A DNA stretch of 64,000 nucleotides from the NCBI GenBank assembly GCA_963724805.1, contig CAVRWA010000014.1, positions 1 to 64,000 on the forward strand, written 5' to 3'. The notes under the pieces were generated by a model. The model did not search any database. It had not been told where the DNA came from and saw nothing but the letters and a program-made list of their open reading frames with translations. The DNA comes from CAVQZA01 sp963724805. GTDB lineage: Bacteria > Actinomycetota > Thermoleophilia > Gaiellales > Gaiellaceae. Below are positions 19,191-28,535 of this stretch, piece after piece. The position numbers were made by a program, and so were the translations under genes. Within the stretch, counting starts at the first letter, position 1; every line of letters begins with the position of its first letter.

Positions 19191-20424
19191 ATGCGCCGAC
19201 CCCCACTCGGGGCCATCCGCTCGACAACGCTCGAGCCGCTACGCAGTGTTTTCGCGCTGTTTGCCGCGCTCCGTGCGCGCTCGACTGGGGCTTTGAGGGT
19301 ACTCCTGGCTACCGATAGTGGTCTGGTGCGCACTGCGGCGTCAGGTTCTGAGCTCGAGGCGTACGGTTCGGAGCTCTTGCAGCGGATCGCTGGCACGGTC
19401 GCGATCATGCTGTACGAGATGAAGCTGTGGCCTGGTGGGCGCTACGAGTGTCTGACGTTTGTTGGGCTTGAGACCCTGATCGGGCCTGTCCCGGAGGGTG
19501 TGTCGCCGGAGGAGGCCTATGAGGCGGCGGTGCATCCGGACGATCGGGAGGCTTACGAGGCGGCGGTGGTGGCGCTCGGGCGTGGCGAACCGGTCGAGGT
19601 CGAGTACCGGCTGGTCGGCGGCGACGGTCAGATGCGTTGGGTGCTCGACCGGATGCGGCCTGGGAGCACCGCAGAAGACGGCTGTCTGCTCGTCGACGGC
19701 GTAGTCGCCGACATCACCGACCGCAAGCGCGTTGAGGCCGAGGCGATTGCCAAGCTCACCCATGCTGCGCTCCACGATTCGTTGACGGGTTTGGCGAACC
19801 GGACCTCGTTTCTGGAGCATCTCGAGTTGGCCCTCACTCGGGCTGCGCGCGAGCGTCACGGTGCGGCCGTTCTGTTCCTCGATCTCGACAACTTCAAGCT
19901 CGTAAACGACAGCTTCGGCCACCGCCGGAGACGAGTTGCTCAAGGCGGTCGGGTCGCGGCTGCAGGCTGCGCTCCGCAAGATGGACTTGCTCGCGCGGCA
20001 GAGCGGAGACGAGTTCCTGATCCTCCTTTCCGATCTCGAGCGGCACGAGGCCGAGGAGATCGCGTTCTTGGGTGTCGCCGAGATGGTCGCGAGCAACCTG
20101 CACACGATCCTGCGCACACCGTTTCCTGTTGAGGGGATCGAGATCTACGTCAGTGCGAGCATCGGGATCAGCCTCTACCCGATCGACGCCGACGACTCCG
20201 AGACGCTCCTCAAACACGCGGATATCGCGATGTACTCCGTGAAGGAGAACGGACGCGACGGCCACACCCTCTACCGCCACGGCGCAAACACAGCCCTCGA
20301 GCAGATCTCGATCGCCGGGCACCTGCGAAAGACCGTCCAGGGCGGGCAAGGCCTCGTCCTCCACTACCCGCCGCCCGTGGACCTCGAGACCGGCGCTAGC
20401 CCTGCACGCCACCCAGCGCCATAG
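19191..20424 (+). CDS. PAS-GGDEF protein with truncated EAL domain, one frameshift
   Basis: A probable c-di-GMP enzyme or sensor. After an N-terminal region with GALRVLLATDSGLVRT, a PAS domain spans about residues 75-185 (EAAVHPDDREAYEAAV, ADITDRKRVEAEA). The GGDEF domain follows with HDSLTGLANRTSF and FLDLDNFKLVNDSFGH. The frame slips near 19925, where adding two bases (or removing one) restores AGDELLKAVG. The active-site loop is SGDEF, not GGDEF. GRDGHTLYRHG ends the domain, then an EAL-like start (FVLHYQP-type, here GLVLHYPPPVDLETG) stops after a few residues. Downstream sequence joins a dispersed repeat, so the EAL domain was probably lost. TGAGATG links it to the MshEN gene. Confidence 0.75.
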
Positions 20425-20527
20425 CTCCTCGCGCGCGATGCAAGTCGACGCCCACCCCCGCGAGCTGTTACGCAGCGCCGGGGCCTCCGCCACCGCCGCA
20501 CCGGTCAAACATCGAGATTAGGCACAC

Positions 20528-21514
20528 TCAGATCCAACCGCGGACGCGGGCGACGACAAGCGTCGTGATCGCGCTCGCCGCGATCACGGAGACGAGCACC
20601 CAGAAGTAGGCGCCGTTGGAGAAGAACCCGAGCTTGAAGTTGACGCCCATCAGTCCAGCGAGGAAGGAGCCGGGCAGGAAGAGTACTGTGACGAGCGCCA
20701 GCACCTTCATGATTTGGTTCGTCCGGTGCTCGCTGCGCGCGATGATCACGTCGAAGGACGCGACGACGGCATCGCGTCCGTCGCGGGCGGCCTGTGCGGA
20801 CTCCTCGAGCCGCTCGGCCAGCGCTGTGAAGCGCGAGGCAGACTCCTGCGTGGACAGTGCATCGAGCTCCGAGTGAGCGAGACCCCTCACGATCACGCGA
20901 TGCCGGACGAGCTCGCGGCGCAGGCGGCCGACGTTCTGACGGTGCCGCACAAGGCCGCGAACTTCCTCGTCCGGGTCGCCGAGTCTGCCCTCGAGCGCGC
21001 GGACGTCGAATTCCTCCAGCTCCGCCTCGACCGCCTCGAACGCCTCGCGGTAGGCGTCGAAGACCCACTCGAGGAGCGTGGCCAGGAACGACGGGCCGTC
21101 GAGCGAGCCGAGCTCGCCGGAGCCCTCTGCCAGCTCGCGGAACCTGTCGATTACCACGGCCCGGCCGTCGTGCGCGGTCACGACCCAGTTGTGCCCGACC
21201 AGGCACCGCACCCCGCTGAACTCGTGGCCCTCGACCGGTACCTGCATCGTGACGAGGATCGCGTGCTCACCGGTGACGAGCGATGGCCGACCCGGCTCCT
21301 CACCGAGCCTCTCGAGGAGCTTTTCCTCCATCTCGAGCGCGTCCTCAGTCTCCGTCGGACCACCGTCGCCGCGATCGACCCAAAGGAGCTGGTCATCCGT
21401 GATTGCGGCAGGCGAGTCTCGATTAGGCGAAACCTCGGTCGAGCCTTCCTCGTCGAAGAGCAGGGCCGCGCGGGTCCGTACCGGCTTCTCGGTCAAGGCA
21501 CGCGGCTGGGCCAT
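20528..21514 (-). CDS. corA: CorA-family divalent metal transporter
   Basis: 328 residues. A long cytoplasmic alpha/beta and helical funnel (ETEDALEMEEKLLERLG, EAVEAELEEFDVRALEG) precedes two C-terminal membrane helices. The pore-end motif is LMGVNF, that is GVN instead of the usual GMN, a known family variation. The second helix ends ARVRGWI. It likely moves Mg2+ or a related ion. It is the last gene of a minus-strand run with DUF1206 (11 bp gap), DAG kinase and PAP2. Confidence 0.85.
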   Translation of the reverse strand: MAQPRALTEKPVRTRAALLFDEEGSTEVSPNRDSPAAITDDQLLWVDRGDGGPTETEDALEMEEKLLERLGEEPGRPSLVTGEHAILVTMQVPVEGHEFSGVRCLVGHNWVVTAHDGRAVVIDRFRELAEGSGELGSLDGPSFLATLLEWVFDAYREAFEAVEAELEEFDVRALEGRLGDPDEEVRGLVRHRQNVGRLRRELVRHRVIVRGLAHSELDALSTQESASRFTALAERLEESAQAARDGRDAVVASFDVIIARSEHRTNQIMKVLALVTVLFLPGSFLAGLMGVNFKLGFFSNGAYFWVLVSVIAASAITTLVVARVRGWI

Positions 21515-21525
21515 CAGAGTGCCGT

Positions 21526-22356
21526 TCAGATCCGCCGGTAACGGGCGTCGCTGATCGAATAGATCGCGAATGCGATCAGCCCAGCGGCGACCACACCCAG
21601 TAGCAGAGGGCCTTGTGGACTGTTACTGAGCTTTGCCAGGGCACCGTCGATGCCGACTGCCTTCTTCGGCTGGAAGTCGATCGCGGCCTTGATCAGGAAC
21701 ACGCCCACGAGGCCGAAGACGACCATGCGGGCGAGATAGCCGAAGGTGGCGATCCTCGAGATCCAGCGCCTGGTGGCCGGGCCCATCTCCTCGGTCTTCG
21801 AGTCTTCGAGGAAGTCCTGTGTGACTCCCCGGTATCCCTGGTACAGGCCAACGCTGATCATCACCGCGCCGGCGATGCCGACGAGCCATGTCCCCGCCGG
21901 CCAGCCGAGGACGCCCGCCGCTGCCCTGTGCGGAGACGCCGAGCTCCCGCGAGACCCAAGCAGGATTTCGACGGCGATCGCGCACAGTCCGGCGTAGACG
22001 ACGCCGCTGGCGAACGCGACGATGCGGTCGGCTCCGGTATCGCGGCCTTCGGGCCCGTGGCCCAGCGCCGCGCGGAGGAACCGCCACATCGCATAGCCGG
22101 CCAGCCCAACGGCGACGAGGGTCAGAAGCACTTTGCCGAGCGGCTGGTGGGCAACGGTCCGCAGCGCACCCTGCTGGTTCGTCGTCTTGCCACCGACACC
22201 GAACACCAGCTTGATCGCGAGAATCCCAATGATCCCGTAGATCAGCCCTCGCGCCACGAAGCCGGCGCGGGAGAGAGCTTCGAACGCACCGGTCCGGACG
22301 AACGCCTCACCCACACTCGTTGGGCTCGGAACGACCGTGTCGGGCGAAGACGTCAT
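21526..22356 (-). CDS. DUF1206 integral membrane protein
   Basis: 276 residues with six predicted hydrophobic helices arranged as three similar pairs. Each contains a repeat of the type ARGLIYGIIGILAIKLVFG, YAGLCAIAVEILLG and GYLARMVVFGLVGVFLIKAA, the signature of DUF1206. Function is unknown. The ATG at 22356 overlaps the DAG-kinase stop by 4 bases. Co-transcription with lipid-phosphate genes hints at a membrane role. Confidence 0.8.
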   Translation of the reverse strand: MTSSPDTVVPSPTSVGEAFVRTGAFEALSRAGFVARGLIYGIIGILAIKLVFGVGGKTTNQQGALRTVAHQPLGKVLLTLVAVGLAGYAMWRFLRAALGHGPEGRDTGADRIVAFASGVVYAGLCAIAVEILLGSRGSSASPHRAAAGVLGWPAGTWLVGIAGAVMISVGLYQGYRGVTQDFLEDSKTEEMGPATRRWISRIATFGYLARMVVFGLVGVFLIKAAIDFQPKKAVGIDGALAKLSNSPQGPLLLGVVAAGLIAFAIYSISDARYRRI

Positions 22357-23288
22357 CGCGAGCCCTGACTACCCGCGGCGGCGAGTTCGGAAACGCGGTC
22401 GCCGCTCGGAGGGATCGGTGGGACGCACACGTCCAGGTGTGCCGATTGGACCTTGATCCGCAGCGACTTCGTCTTGGTTCGCGCGCCTCCGTCGAGCTCA
22501 TAGAGAACCTCGCGATTCAGCTTGACCTTCACGGTACGGGCGTGGGTGGTCCGGACGAACGGCGACTCGCCGGGGCTCCCCGTCGCCGTGCGCGCGAGGG
22601 TACGGAGCCACTGAGTGAACCCATCGGCCGTTACCACGCCGAGCTCGAGCATGCCGTCGTCCGGACGCGCGTCGGCGAAGACCTCGACGCCGCCGAAGAG
22701 ATCGCCCACGTTGCCGACGAGGATGCAGCTGGCTTTGCCGTGGTACCAGCGCGTGCCGTCGACCTGGATCGTTGCCTTGAACGGTTCGATCCGGAGGTTC
22801 CTCGATCCGGTCCAGATATACGCAAGCCGACCGAACGTGTCTTTCATGCGCCCACTGGCGTCCCCGATCATGCGCGCGTCGAAGCCCGCCCCGGCCATCA
22901 CCGCGAAGAGTTCCCCATTTAGCTTGCCGAGGTCGAGCTTATGCCGTTCTCCGTGGAGCCCGATCCGAACCGCGGTGATGATGTCCTGCGGGATCCCGAG
23001 GTTGGTCGCGAGCAGGTTCGCCGTGCCGGCCGGAAGGATCGCAAGCGCGGTCTTCGAGCCTGCGAGCACGTTCACGCACTGCTGCACGAGGCCGTCGCCG
23101 CCCCACGCAAACACGAGCTCTGCGCCGCGGTCCAGGGCCTGTTCGACGCGCTTGGGAGCCTGCTTGCTCTTCGAGACTTCGAACCACTGCGGCTCGGCGA
23201 CGCCTTCGGCTTCGAGTGCCCTGCGGAGCGCCAGCAGGCCGCCGCCGAACGTCTTCCCCGTATGGGCGATCACCGCGACGGAGCTCAT
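22353..23288 (-). CDS. diacylglycerol/lipid kinase family protein
   Basis: About 311 residues. The N-terminus (SSVAVIAHTGKTFGGGLLAL) and the nucleotide motif FAWGGDGLVQQCVNVLAG match the DAGK catalytic domain, followed by AILPAGTANLLATNLGIP. The C-terminal beta domain has FAVMAGAGFDARMIGDAS and ELDGGARTKTKSLRIKV. It would phosphorylate diacylglycerol or a related lipid at the membrane. ATG 23288 overlaps the PAP2 stop (ATGA), so kinase and lipid phosphatase are translated together, opposite reactions in one operon. Confidence 0.85.
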   Translation of the reverse strand: MSSVAVIAHTGKTFGGGLLALRRALEAEGVAEPQWFEVSKSKQAPKRVEQALDRGAELVFAWGGDGLVQQCVNVLAGSKTALAILPAGTANLLATNLGIPQDIITAVRIGLHGERHKLDLGKLNGELFAVMAGAGFDARMIGDASGRMKDTFGRLAYIWTGSRNLRIEPFKATIQVDGTRWYHGKASCILVGNVGDLFGGVEVFADARPDDGMLELGVVTADGFTQWLRTLARTATGSPGESPFVRTTHARTVKVKLNREVLYELDGGARTKTKSLRIKVQSAHLDVCVPPIPPSGDRVSELAAAGSQGSR

Positions 23289-24106
23289 GGCTTGCCCCGA
23301 ACGCGCTCGGCGGCGCCGGCGGCCCGAGCGGCAAAGAGTGCGACCAGCAGGGCCGCCACTCCGATTGCGGCGCCGGCGAGAGAGTCGAGCGGATGGTGCA
23401 TGCCGCGGTACATCCGGGCGGTTGCGACATAGATTGGTACGGCGACGGCGAGAATCCAGCATGGCACGCGAACCCAGGCATTTCGGAAGCGGGAGGCGAG
23501 CACGAGCGCCAGGCTGCCGTAGACGGCGACCGCGGCGGCGGTGTGGCCGGACGGATAGCTCGCGTTGGCCGGCAGGTGCTCCAGCCTGACGACTCCGGGG
23601 CGGGGGCGATGGACGATCCAGGTCGTGACCCGATAGGTCGCAACCTCGACGACGATCGCGGTGATCAGGAAGGCCGCCACGCGCCAGCGACGGATGCAGG
23701 CAAGAGCCACGGCCACGACGCCGACCAGGGCCGGAATCACCACCCCGCCGGCGATGATCGAGCCAATCAGGGATGCTTCGGTACGGGACGGGCTCCGGTG
23801 TGCGGCAAGCCAGGTCACGACCCACTCGTCGGCGCGGGCGACGCCGCCGGTGTGGAGCAGCACTCCAGTGAGCAGGAACCCGACGGCGATCGTCGCGCAC
23901 AAGAGAAGGAGATAGCCAAGAGCCGCCGCGAGAAGGAAGACGGTCACCGCACGGTGGCCGCGGAGTGCATCCGCAAAACGCTCCGGCACGCTTCCGCCGC
24001 CCGCCTCGATGACCGGAACCCGGCCGCCCACAGGAGCGGGATGGGCCTGACCCGCGGTGGCGCCCAGTGAGGCTTGACCGACGGCGGTGGAGGACGCCAC
24101 GTTCAT
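23285..24106 (-). CDS. PAP2-family phosphatase (minus-strand copy)
   Basis: 273 residues with about six membrane helices. The three acid-phosphatase motifs are present: TTWIVHRPRPG (motif 1), ASYPSGHTAAAVAVYG (motif 2) and TARMYRGMHHPLDSLAG (motif 3, catalytic His). It likely dephosphorylates phosphatidic acid or an isoprenyl phosphate. It is first in the minus-strand operon and diverges from a second PAP2 gene 50 bp away. Confidence 0.85.
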   Translation of the reverse strand: MNVASSTAVGQASLGATAGQAHPAPVGGRVPVIEAGGGSVPERFADALRGHRAVTVFLLAAALGYLLLLCATIAVGFLLTGVLLHTGGVARADEWVVTWLAAHRSPSRTEASLIGSIIAGGVVIPALVGVVAVALACIRRWRVAAFLITAIVVEVATYRVTTWIVHRPRPGVVRLEHLPANASYPSGHTAAAVAVYGSLALVLASRFRNAWVRVPCWILAVAVPIYVATARMYRGMHHPLDSLAGAAIGVAALLVALFAARAAGAAERVRGKP

Positions 24107-24156
24107 CTCGCCTGTTTACCCACTGGCCCACTGCGGGAAACCCCGCCGCGAGACCG

Positions 24157-25077
24157 ATGCCGCTGCTCCTTTGCCTGATCCTCGCTCTGACCGCCGCCGG
24201 CCTGGCCGGCGTACTGGCCGCGAGGGTTCCCCGCGCGAGCGTCGCTTCGCCCTCGTCCGTTGCTGCGGCGACACGTGCCGTCGAGGAGTCGGTGGGGCGC
24301 CATCGGCGGCTTCGGGCGTTTCTCGCGGCGCGCGTAGAGCCCGACGCTGCGACAGGCCTGGCGCTGTCGATTGCGCTCATCGTTGCGATCGGAGGCGGGC
24401 TCGTACTGGCAATCCTTGCGTATCTCATCCGAGGGAACGAGCAACTCAGGACGCTCGACAACGGCGCCGCCCGTTGGGGCCACGATCACGCGAGCGTCTT
24501 CTCCACCCACGGGCTCACGCTCGTCACGGATCTCGGCTCCTGGTGGACGATCGGAGCCTTCGCGATCGTCGTGGTCGCGGTGGAGTCGGTCCGTGCGCCG
24601 AGCCGCTGGATCGTGCCGTTTCTCGTCCTGCTGCTGGCGGGCGAGGAGGTTCTCACCTTGACCGTCAAGCACCTCGCGGATCGCGCCCGACCCGCACTCA
24701 ACCCGGCCGCGGCCGCACTCGGCCCATCGTTTCCGAGCGGACATTCGGTGACGGCCGCGGCATTCTACACCGGCGCCGCGTTCCTGCTCGCGCGGCGGCG
24801 CACGAGGCTCTGGCGGGCCACGCTCGCTGGGGCTGCTGCCGGTATCGCGGTGGGGGTGGCGGCAAGCCGGGTGCTGCTCGACGTCCACTGGCTCTCCGAC
24901 GTGATCGCCGGCGTGCTGCTTGGCTGGGGCTGGTTTGCGATCTGCAGCATCGCGTTCGGCGGCCGCCTGCTTCGCTTCGGTGCGCCTGCGGAGGCCATCG
25001 TCGAATCCGCCAGGGCGCAGGAGAGCAAGGCGAGCGGCAGGCAACACCGCGGGGGACCGCGCGTGACCGTCAGGTGA
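24157..25077 (+). CDS. PAP2-family phosphatase (plus-strand copy)
   Basis: About 306 residues from ATG 24157, which gives a clean hydrophobic start (PLLLCLILALTAAGLAG); GTG 24067 is an alternative. Motifs: TVKHLADRARPAL, FPSGHSVTAAAFYTG and ASRVLLDVHWLSDVIAG. It differs clearly from the divergent PAP2, so it is not a recent tandem copy. Its stop overlaps the GTG of the phosphatase gene that follows (GTGA). Confidence 0.85.
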   Translation: MPLLLCLILALTAAGLAGVLAARVPRASVASPSSVAAATRAVEESVGRHRRLRAFLAARVEPDAATGLALSIALIVAIGGGLVLAILAYLIRGNEQLRTLDNGAARWGHDHASVFSTHGLTLVTDLGSWWTIGAFAIVVVAVESVRAPSRWIVPFLVLLLAGEEVLTLTVKHLADRARPALNPAAAALGPSFPSGHSVTAAAFYTGAAFLLARRRTRLWRATLAGAAAGIAVGVAASRVLLDVHWLSDVIAGVLLGWGWFAICSIAFGGRLLRFGAPAEAIVESARAQESKASGRQHRGGPRVTVR

Positions 25078-26691
25078 CCGGCGCACCTCAGCTCCTCGTC
25101 GGCCCTTTGCTCCGCTACACCGGCACGACGACTGCGACCGTCTGGGTCGAGACGAGCGCCCCCGCCGAGGTCGACGTCCTTGGCCACCGAGCAAGGACAT
25201 TCCACGTTGAGGGCCATCACTACGCGCTCGTGACGGTTGGTGGGCTCGAGCCGGGAACGGTCACGCCCTACGAGGTGAGAATCGGAAGCGAGCCTGTCTG
25301 GCCGCCGCAGGACGGCCGCCCTGGCTGCTCGATCCACACGCGCGAGCACGAGCGGCGGTCGCGACTCGTCTTCGGATCCTGCCGGGTCGGCATGCCGGAG
25401 CGAGAGCCCTACACGCGCTTGCCATCACAGCATCCGGACGGAGTCGGCAGGGACGCGCTTTGGGCCTACTCGAGGCGTCTCCAGGCGGGCTCGACCCCCT
25501 GGCCCGACGCGCTCCTCCTGCTTGGCGACCAGGTCTACGCGGATGCCGTCCCGCCGCAGACGGCGGCCTTTATCCGGAGCCGGCGCGACCCGTCGGTGCC
25601 GCCGGGAGGGGAGGTCGCCGACTTCGAGGAGTTCACCCGGCTCTACCGCGAGTCGTGGTCTGACCCGGACATCCGCTGGCTCCTCTCCACTGTGCCCTCG
25701 ACGATGATCTTCGACGACCACGATGTAAGGGATGACTGGAACATCTCCTGGTCGTGGATCGAGGAGATGCGCGCGCTGCCCTGGTGGGACGAACGGATTA
25801 CGGGCGCCTTCATGTCGTACTGGCTCTACCAGCATCTCGGCAACCTCTCGCCACCAGAACTCGCCGAAGAGGAGCTGCTAAAGCTCGTGCAGAGCGACGA
25901 CGACGCAGGGCCGCGTCTCCGCGAGTTCGCCAGGCGCTGTGACCGGGAATCGGCATCGAGCCGCTGGGCCTACTATCGCGACTTCGGCCATTCGCGGCTG
26001 CTCGTGATCGACTCGCGGGCGGCACGTGTACTCGGCGACGGACGGCGGGAGATGATCGACGACGGCGAGTGGGAGTGGATCGTCGAGCACTGCCACGGCA
26101 GCTTCGATCACCTCGTGATCGCCGGCACACTCCCCGTCTTCATGCCTCATGGGATCCACCATCTCGAGGCGCTGAGCGAGGCGCTCTGCGACGGCGCCTG
26201 GGGCGGGCTTGCGGCACGCGCGGCCGAGCGTCTGCGCCGAGCAGTCGACCTCGAGCACTGGCCCGCCTTCCAGCGCTCGTTCCGGCTGCTCGTTGACCTG
26301 CGTGCGCGAGATCAGCCTCGGCTCGCACGGGAACGCGCCGGCCACGATCCTTTTGCTCGGCGGGGACGTACACGCCGCCTACGTCGCAGAGGTTGATCTC
26401 TGCGTCCCGCACGCGAGCCACGTCTACCAGATCGTCTGCTCGCCGTTTCGAAACCCGCTCACATCGGCCCAGCGAAGAGCGATCCGCCTCGGCGGCTCCC
26501 GCGCGGCCGCCGCTCCGCTCGGTCGCATCGCCCGCGCCGCGGGCGTGACGGACGTTCCCGTGAGCTGGAGGTTCGTCGCCGGGCCGACGTTCGAGAACTC
26601 CATCGGAACCCTCGAGCTAGACGAACGAGCAGCCACGCTCACGATCAGCAGCGCAAGCGGCCCCCCGCCGCTGCACGCTCTATCGCTCTAG
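25074..26691 (+). CDS. PhoD-like alkaline phosphatase-family metallophosphatase, one frameshift
   Basis: About 539 residues after correction. An N-terminal beta domain (LLRYTGTTTATVWVETSAP) precedes the metallophosphatase core: LLLGDQVYAD, STMIFDDHDVRDDWN, RLLVIDSRAARVLGDGRRE and, after the shift, LLLGGDVHAAYVAEVDL. The frame moves near 26300, where CTGCGTGCGCGAG must lose one base or gain two to give VREISLGSHG. No signal peptide is visible, unlike secreted PhoD, so it may act inside the cell. GTG 25074 overlaps the PAP2 stop. Confidence 0.8.
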
Positions 26692-26815
26692 CCTCCGGTG
26701 GCTGGCTCGGCGTGCCCGCACGAACGAGATCCCTGAGGTGGCGAGTTGAGAAGGGCCGCAAACGGGCAACAACATCCGACGACGGCCCCTTGGAGAAATG
26801 CGGACTTGCGTCTCT

Positions 26816-27136
26816 CTAGGGCTGGGAAGTGGGCGGGTCGGTCTGGGTGAGGAGGTCGAGGAGTTCGCCGATCTCGTGGTTGGTTTGGGCGGGGTGGCGC
26901 ATTGTGATGTCGCGGTTGATGGTGTAGCGGCTGCGCCGGCCGAGTCGTTCGTTTTCGATGTAACCGGCTTGGATGAGGTCAGCGACGATGCGTTGCGCTG
27001 CTCGTTCGGTGATTCCGACGGATTGGGCGATGTCGCGGAGTCGGGTGTCGAGGTCACGGGCGATGCAGAGGAGCACCTGGGTGTGGTTGGAGAGGAAGTG
27101 CCAGGTCTTCGTGTGGGTGTTGGTCGGACTTGACAT
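26816..27136 (-). CDS. winged-helix HTH transcriptional regulator
   Basis: 106 residues. TWHFLSNHTQVLLCIARD leads into an HTH: RLRDIAQSVGITERAAQRIV, then ADLIQAGYIENERLGRRSRY and a wing. It is MarR/ArsR-like in layout. It diverges from the STAS gene across an unusually AT-rich 130 bp. It may repress itself or the STAS operon. The gap 26692-26815 has nothing recognisable. Confidence 0.75.
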   Translation of the reverse strand: MSSPTNTHTKTWHFLSNHTQVLLCIARDLDTRLRDIAQSVGITERAAQRIVADLIQAGYIENERLGRRSRYTINRDITMRHPAQTNHEIGELLDLLTQTDPPTSQP

Positions 27137-27266
27137 ACGTGAAAGATTTTTCCTATATTTCGTATCGCTCTATGTGTGTCGCGGCATTATAGACGCTAAC
27201 AGGCGTTCCGGATACCAGAAGTAGCCCTTTCTCTGTACGGCAGCGAGATGAAGGGGGCCGCCCGCG
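27137..27266. promoter_or_regulatory. AT-rich divergent promoter region
   Basis: The stretch GATTTTTCCTATATTTCG (27145-27162) is far more AT-rich than its surroundings and sits between divergent genes. I infer promoters for the HTH regulator (minus) and STAS gene (plus). AAGGGGGCC before ATG 27267 is the ribosome-binding site. Confidence 0.4.
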
Positions 27267-27605
27267 ATGATTTCCGAGGTCTTGGTGCTGCAGGCTGGTC
27301 ATCGCCGCGTTGTCGTCGAGCTACGCGGCGAACACGATCTGGCGACACGGCAGGAGCTCCACGATTTGTTTGCGAGGCTGGTCGAGCAGTACGACCTGGT
27401 CGTGATCGATCTGACCGAGGCCGAGTTCATCGACTCGACGGTCATAGGCATCCTCGCGCTTGCCGATCGGCAAGCGCGAGAGCGGGGCTCGCGGCTGCGC
27501 GTCCAGCTGAGAGCGGAGGGGATCGTCAGGCGGGCCCTCGAGATCACCGGTATGGTCGACCAACTCGACTGTGTCCTTGATCGCGACCAGGCGCTCGCAG
27601 CGTAG
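27267..27605 (+). CDS. STAS-domain anti-sigma factor antagonist
   Basis: 112 residues, one STAS domain. VVVELRGEHDLATRQELHDL is the first strand/helix, and LTEAEFIDSTVIGILALAD carries the Ser that partner kinases phosphorylate in SpoIIAA/RsbV proteins. LEITGMVDQLDCVLDRDQAL ends the fold. Three genes downstream is a lone HATPase protein that could be its cognate kinase/anti-sigma factor. Cytoplasmic. Confidence 0.85.
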   Translation: MISEVLVLQAGHRRVVVELRGEHDLATRQELHDLFARLVEQYDLVVIDLTEAEFIDSTVIGILALADRQARERGSRLRVQLRAEGIVRRALEITGMVDQLDCVLDRDQALAA

Positions 27606-27631
27606 GTCTGGGGGCGGCTCACCGCCGGGAA

Positions 27632-27820
27632 TCAGCCGAGAGTGGGGACGGTTCTCGAATCGGTGGGATCCGATCCACCTCCGCTTGGGCCGCCAAACGG
27701 AGCGGCTCTGAGCGACACGACCTCACGCAACTCGTTCCCAAGCAGCCGTCCTCGCCACCCCCCAAAGCCGCCTCCGGGATCAGAAACCAGCGGCGCCCAA
27801 TACACGTCTCCGCGACCCAT
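27632..27820 (-). CDS. possible 62-residue protein
   Basis: Met at 27820 opens MGRGDVYWAPLVSDPGGGFGG, then GRLLGNELREVVSLRAAPF. Glycine-rich, no family recognised, no clear ribosome-binding site. It fills most of the 360-bp gap between STAS and the next small gene. It may be chance. Confidence 0.2.
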   Translation of the reverse strand: MGRGDVYWAPLVSDPGGGFGGWRGRLLGNELREVVSLRAAPFGGPSGGGSDPTDSRTVPTLG

Positions 27821-27968
27821 ACCTACGACACACTCACGAGCCGACCTATTAGCTGCGCCGGAGCTCAGGGAGGCTCTGCTGGGGCGATTGCCTAGGGGGC
27901 TTGTCGAATCGTGCTCGACATGACCGACACGTGCTTTATCGCCTCGACGACCGTGGCCGTGGTGATCG

Positions 27969-28130
27969 GTGCCTCGAAGTGCCTTTCGGCTCGAGGGCGG
28001 GGAGCTGTTCCTGGTGGTCGATCGGCGGGCGATCCGGAGGTGTTCGAGATCGCTGATCGACCGGGCATTTCGGATCTTCGAGACGCGCGAGGAGGCGCTT
28101 GAGGACCGGGAGTGCCGCCCGTGTTCGTGA
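27969..28130 (+). CDS. possible 53-residue hypothetical protein
   Basis: From GTG 27969 the frame reads PRSAFRLEGGELFLVVDRR, AIRRCSRSLIDRAFRIF and ETREEALEDRECRPCS. Codon use is regular and the amphipathic pattern looks genuine. An upstream stop sits just before the GTG. No SD is evident. Unknown function. Confidence 0.4.
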   Translation: MPRSAFRLEGGELFLVVDRRAIRRCSRSLIDRAFRIFETREEALEDRECRPCS

Positions 28131-28189
28131 CGGCCTCGGGCGGGGTACCTACAGGGTGTCAGCGAATTCAGCGTGATGGAGGTCCTCGG

Positions 28190-28534
28190 ATGCCGCCACG
28201 TGGAGTCGAGAAGGGTTCGAAGCGGGCCCGCCAGTACGAGCACATCAAGGACAGCCTCGAGGAGCGCGGGCGCTCTGAGGACGTCGCCGAGGAGATCGCA
28301 GCCCGAACCGTCAACAAGGAACGGGCCCGGCACGGTGAGTCGAGGACCGCGTCGCGGACATCGACGCGCGATATCTCCTCGGGGCGCAGGGGCGGGCTCA
28401 GGTCCGGCACGAACCGGGCGAAGGGCCGCACGCGAGATCAGCTCTATGCCGAGGCGAGGAAGCTCGGGGTGGAGGGCCGGTCGAAGATGAACAAGGCCGA
28501 GCTCGAACATGCCGTGAAGGCAAAGAAGCGTTGA
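28190..28534 (+). CDS. Rho N-terminal/SAP-like protein (plasmid-stabilisation-type)
   Basis: 114 residues, very basic. MPPRGVEKGSKRARQYEHIK and SEDVAEEIAARTVNKERARH match the small ChaB/plasmid-stabilisation-like proteins of actinobacteria. The C-terminal 35 residues (TRDQLYAEARKLGVEGRSKM, then NKAELEHAVKAKKR) are a Rho N-terminal-like helical fold. ATG 28190 is preceded by GGAGG. It ends 1 base before the HATPase ATG, so the two are co-translated. Possibly nucleic-acid binding. Confidence 0.7.
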   Translation: MPPRGVEKGSKRARQYEHIKDSLEERGRSEDVAEEIAARTVNKERARHGESRTASRTSTRDISSGRRGGLRSGTNRAKGRTRDQLYAEARKLGVEGRSKMNKAELEHAVKAKKR

Positions 28535-28535
28535 G

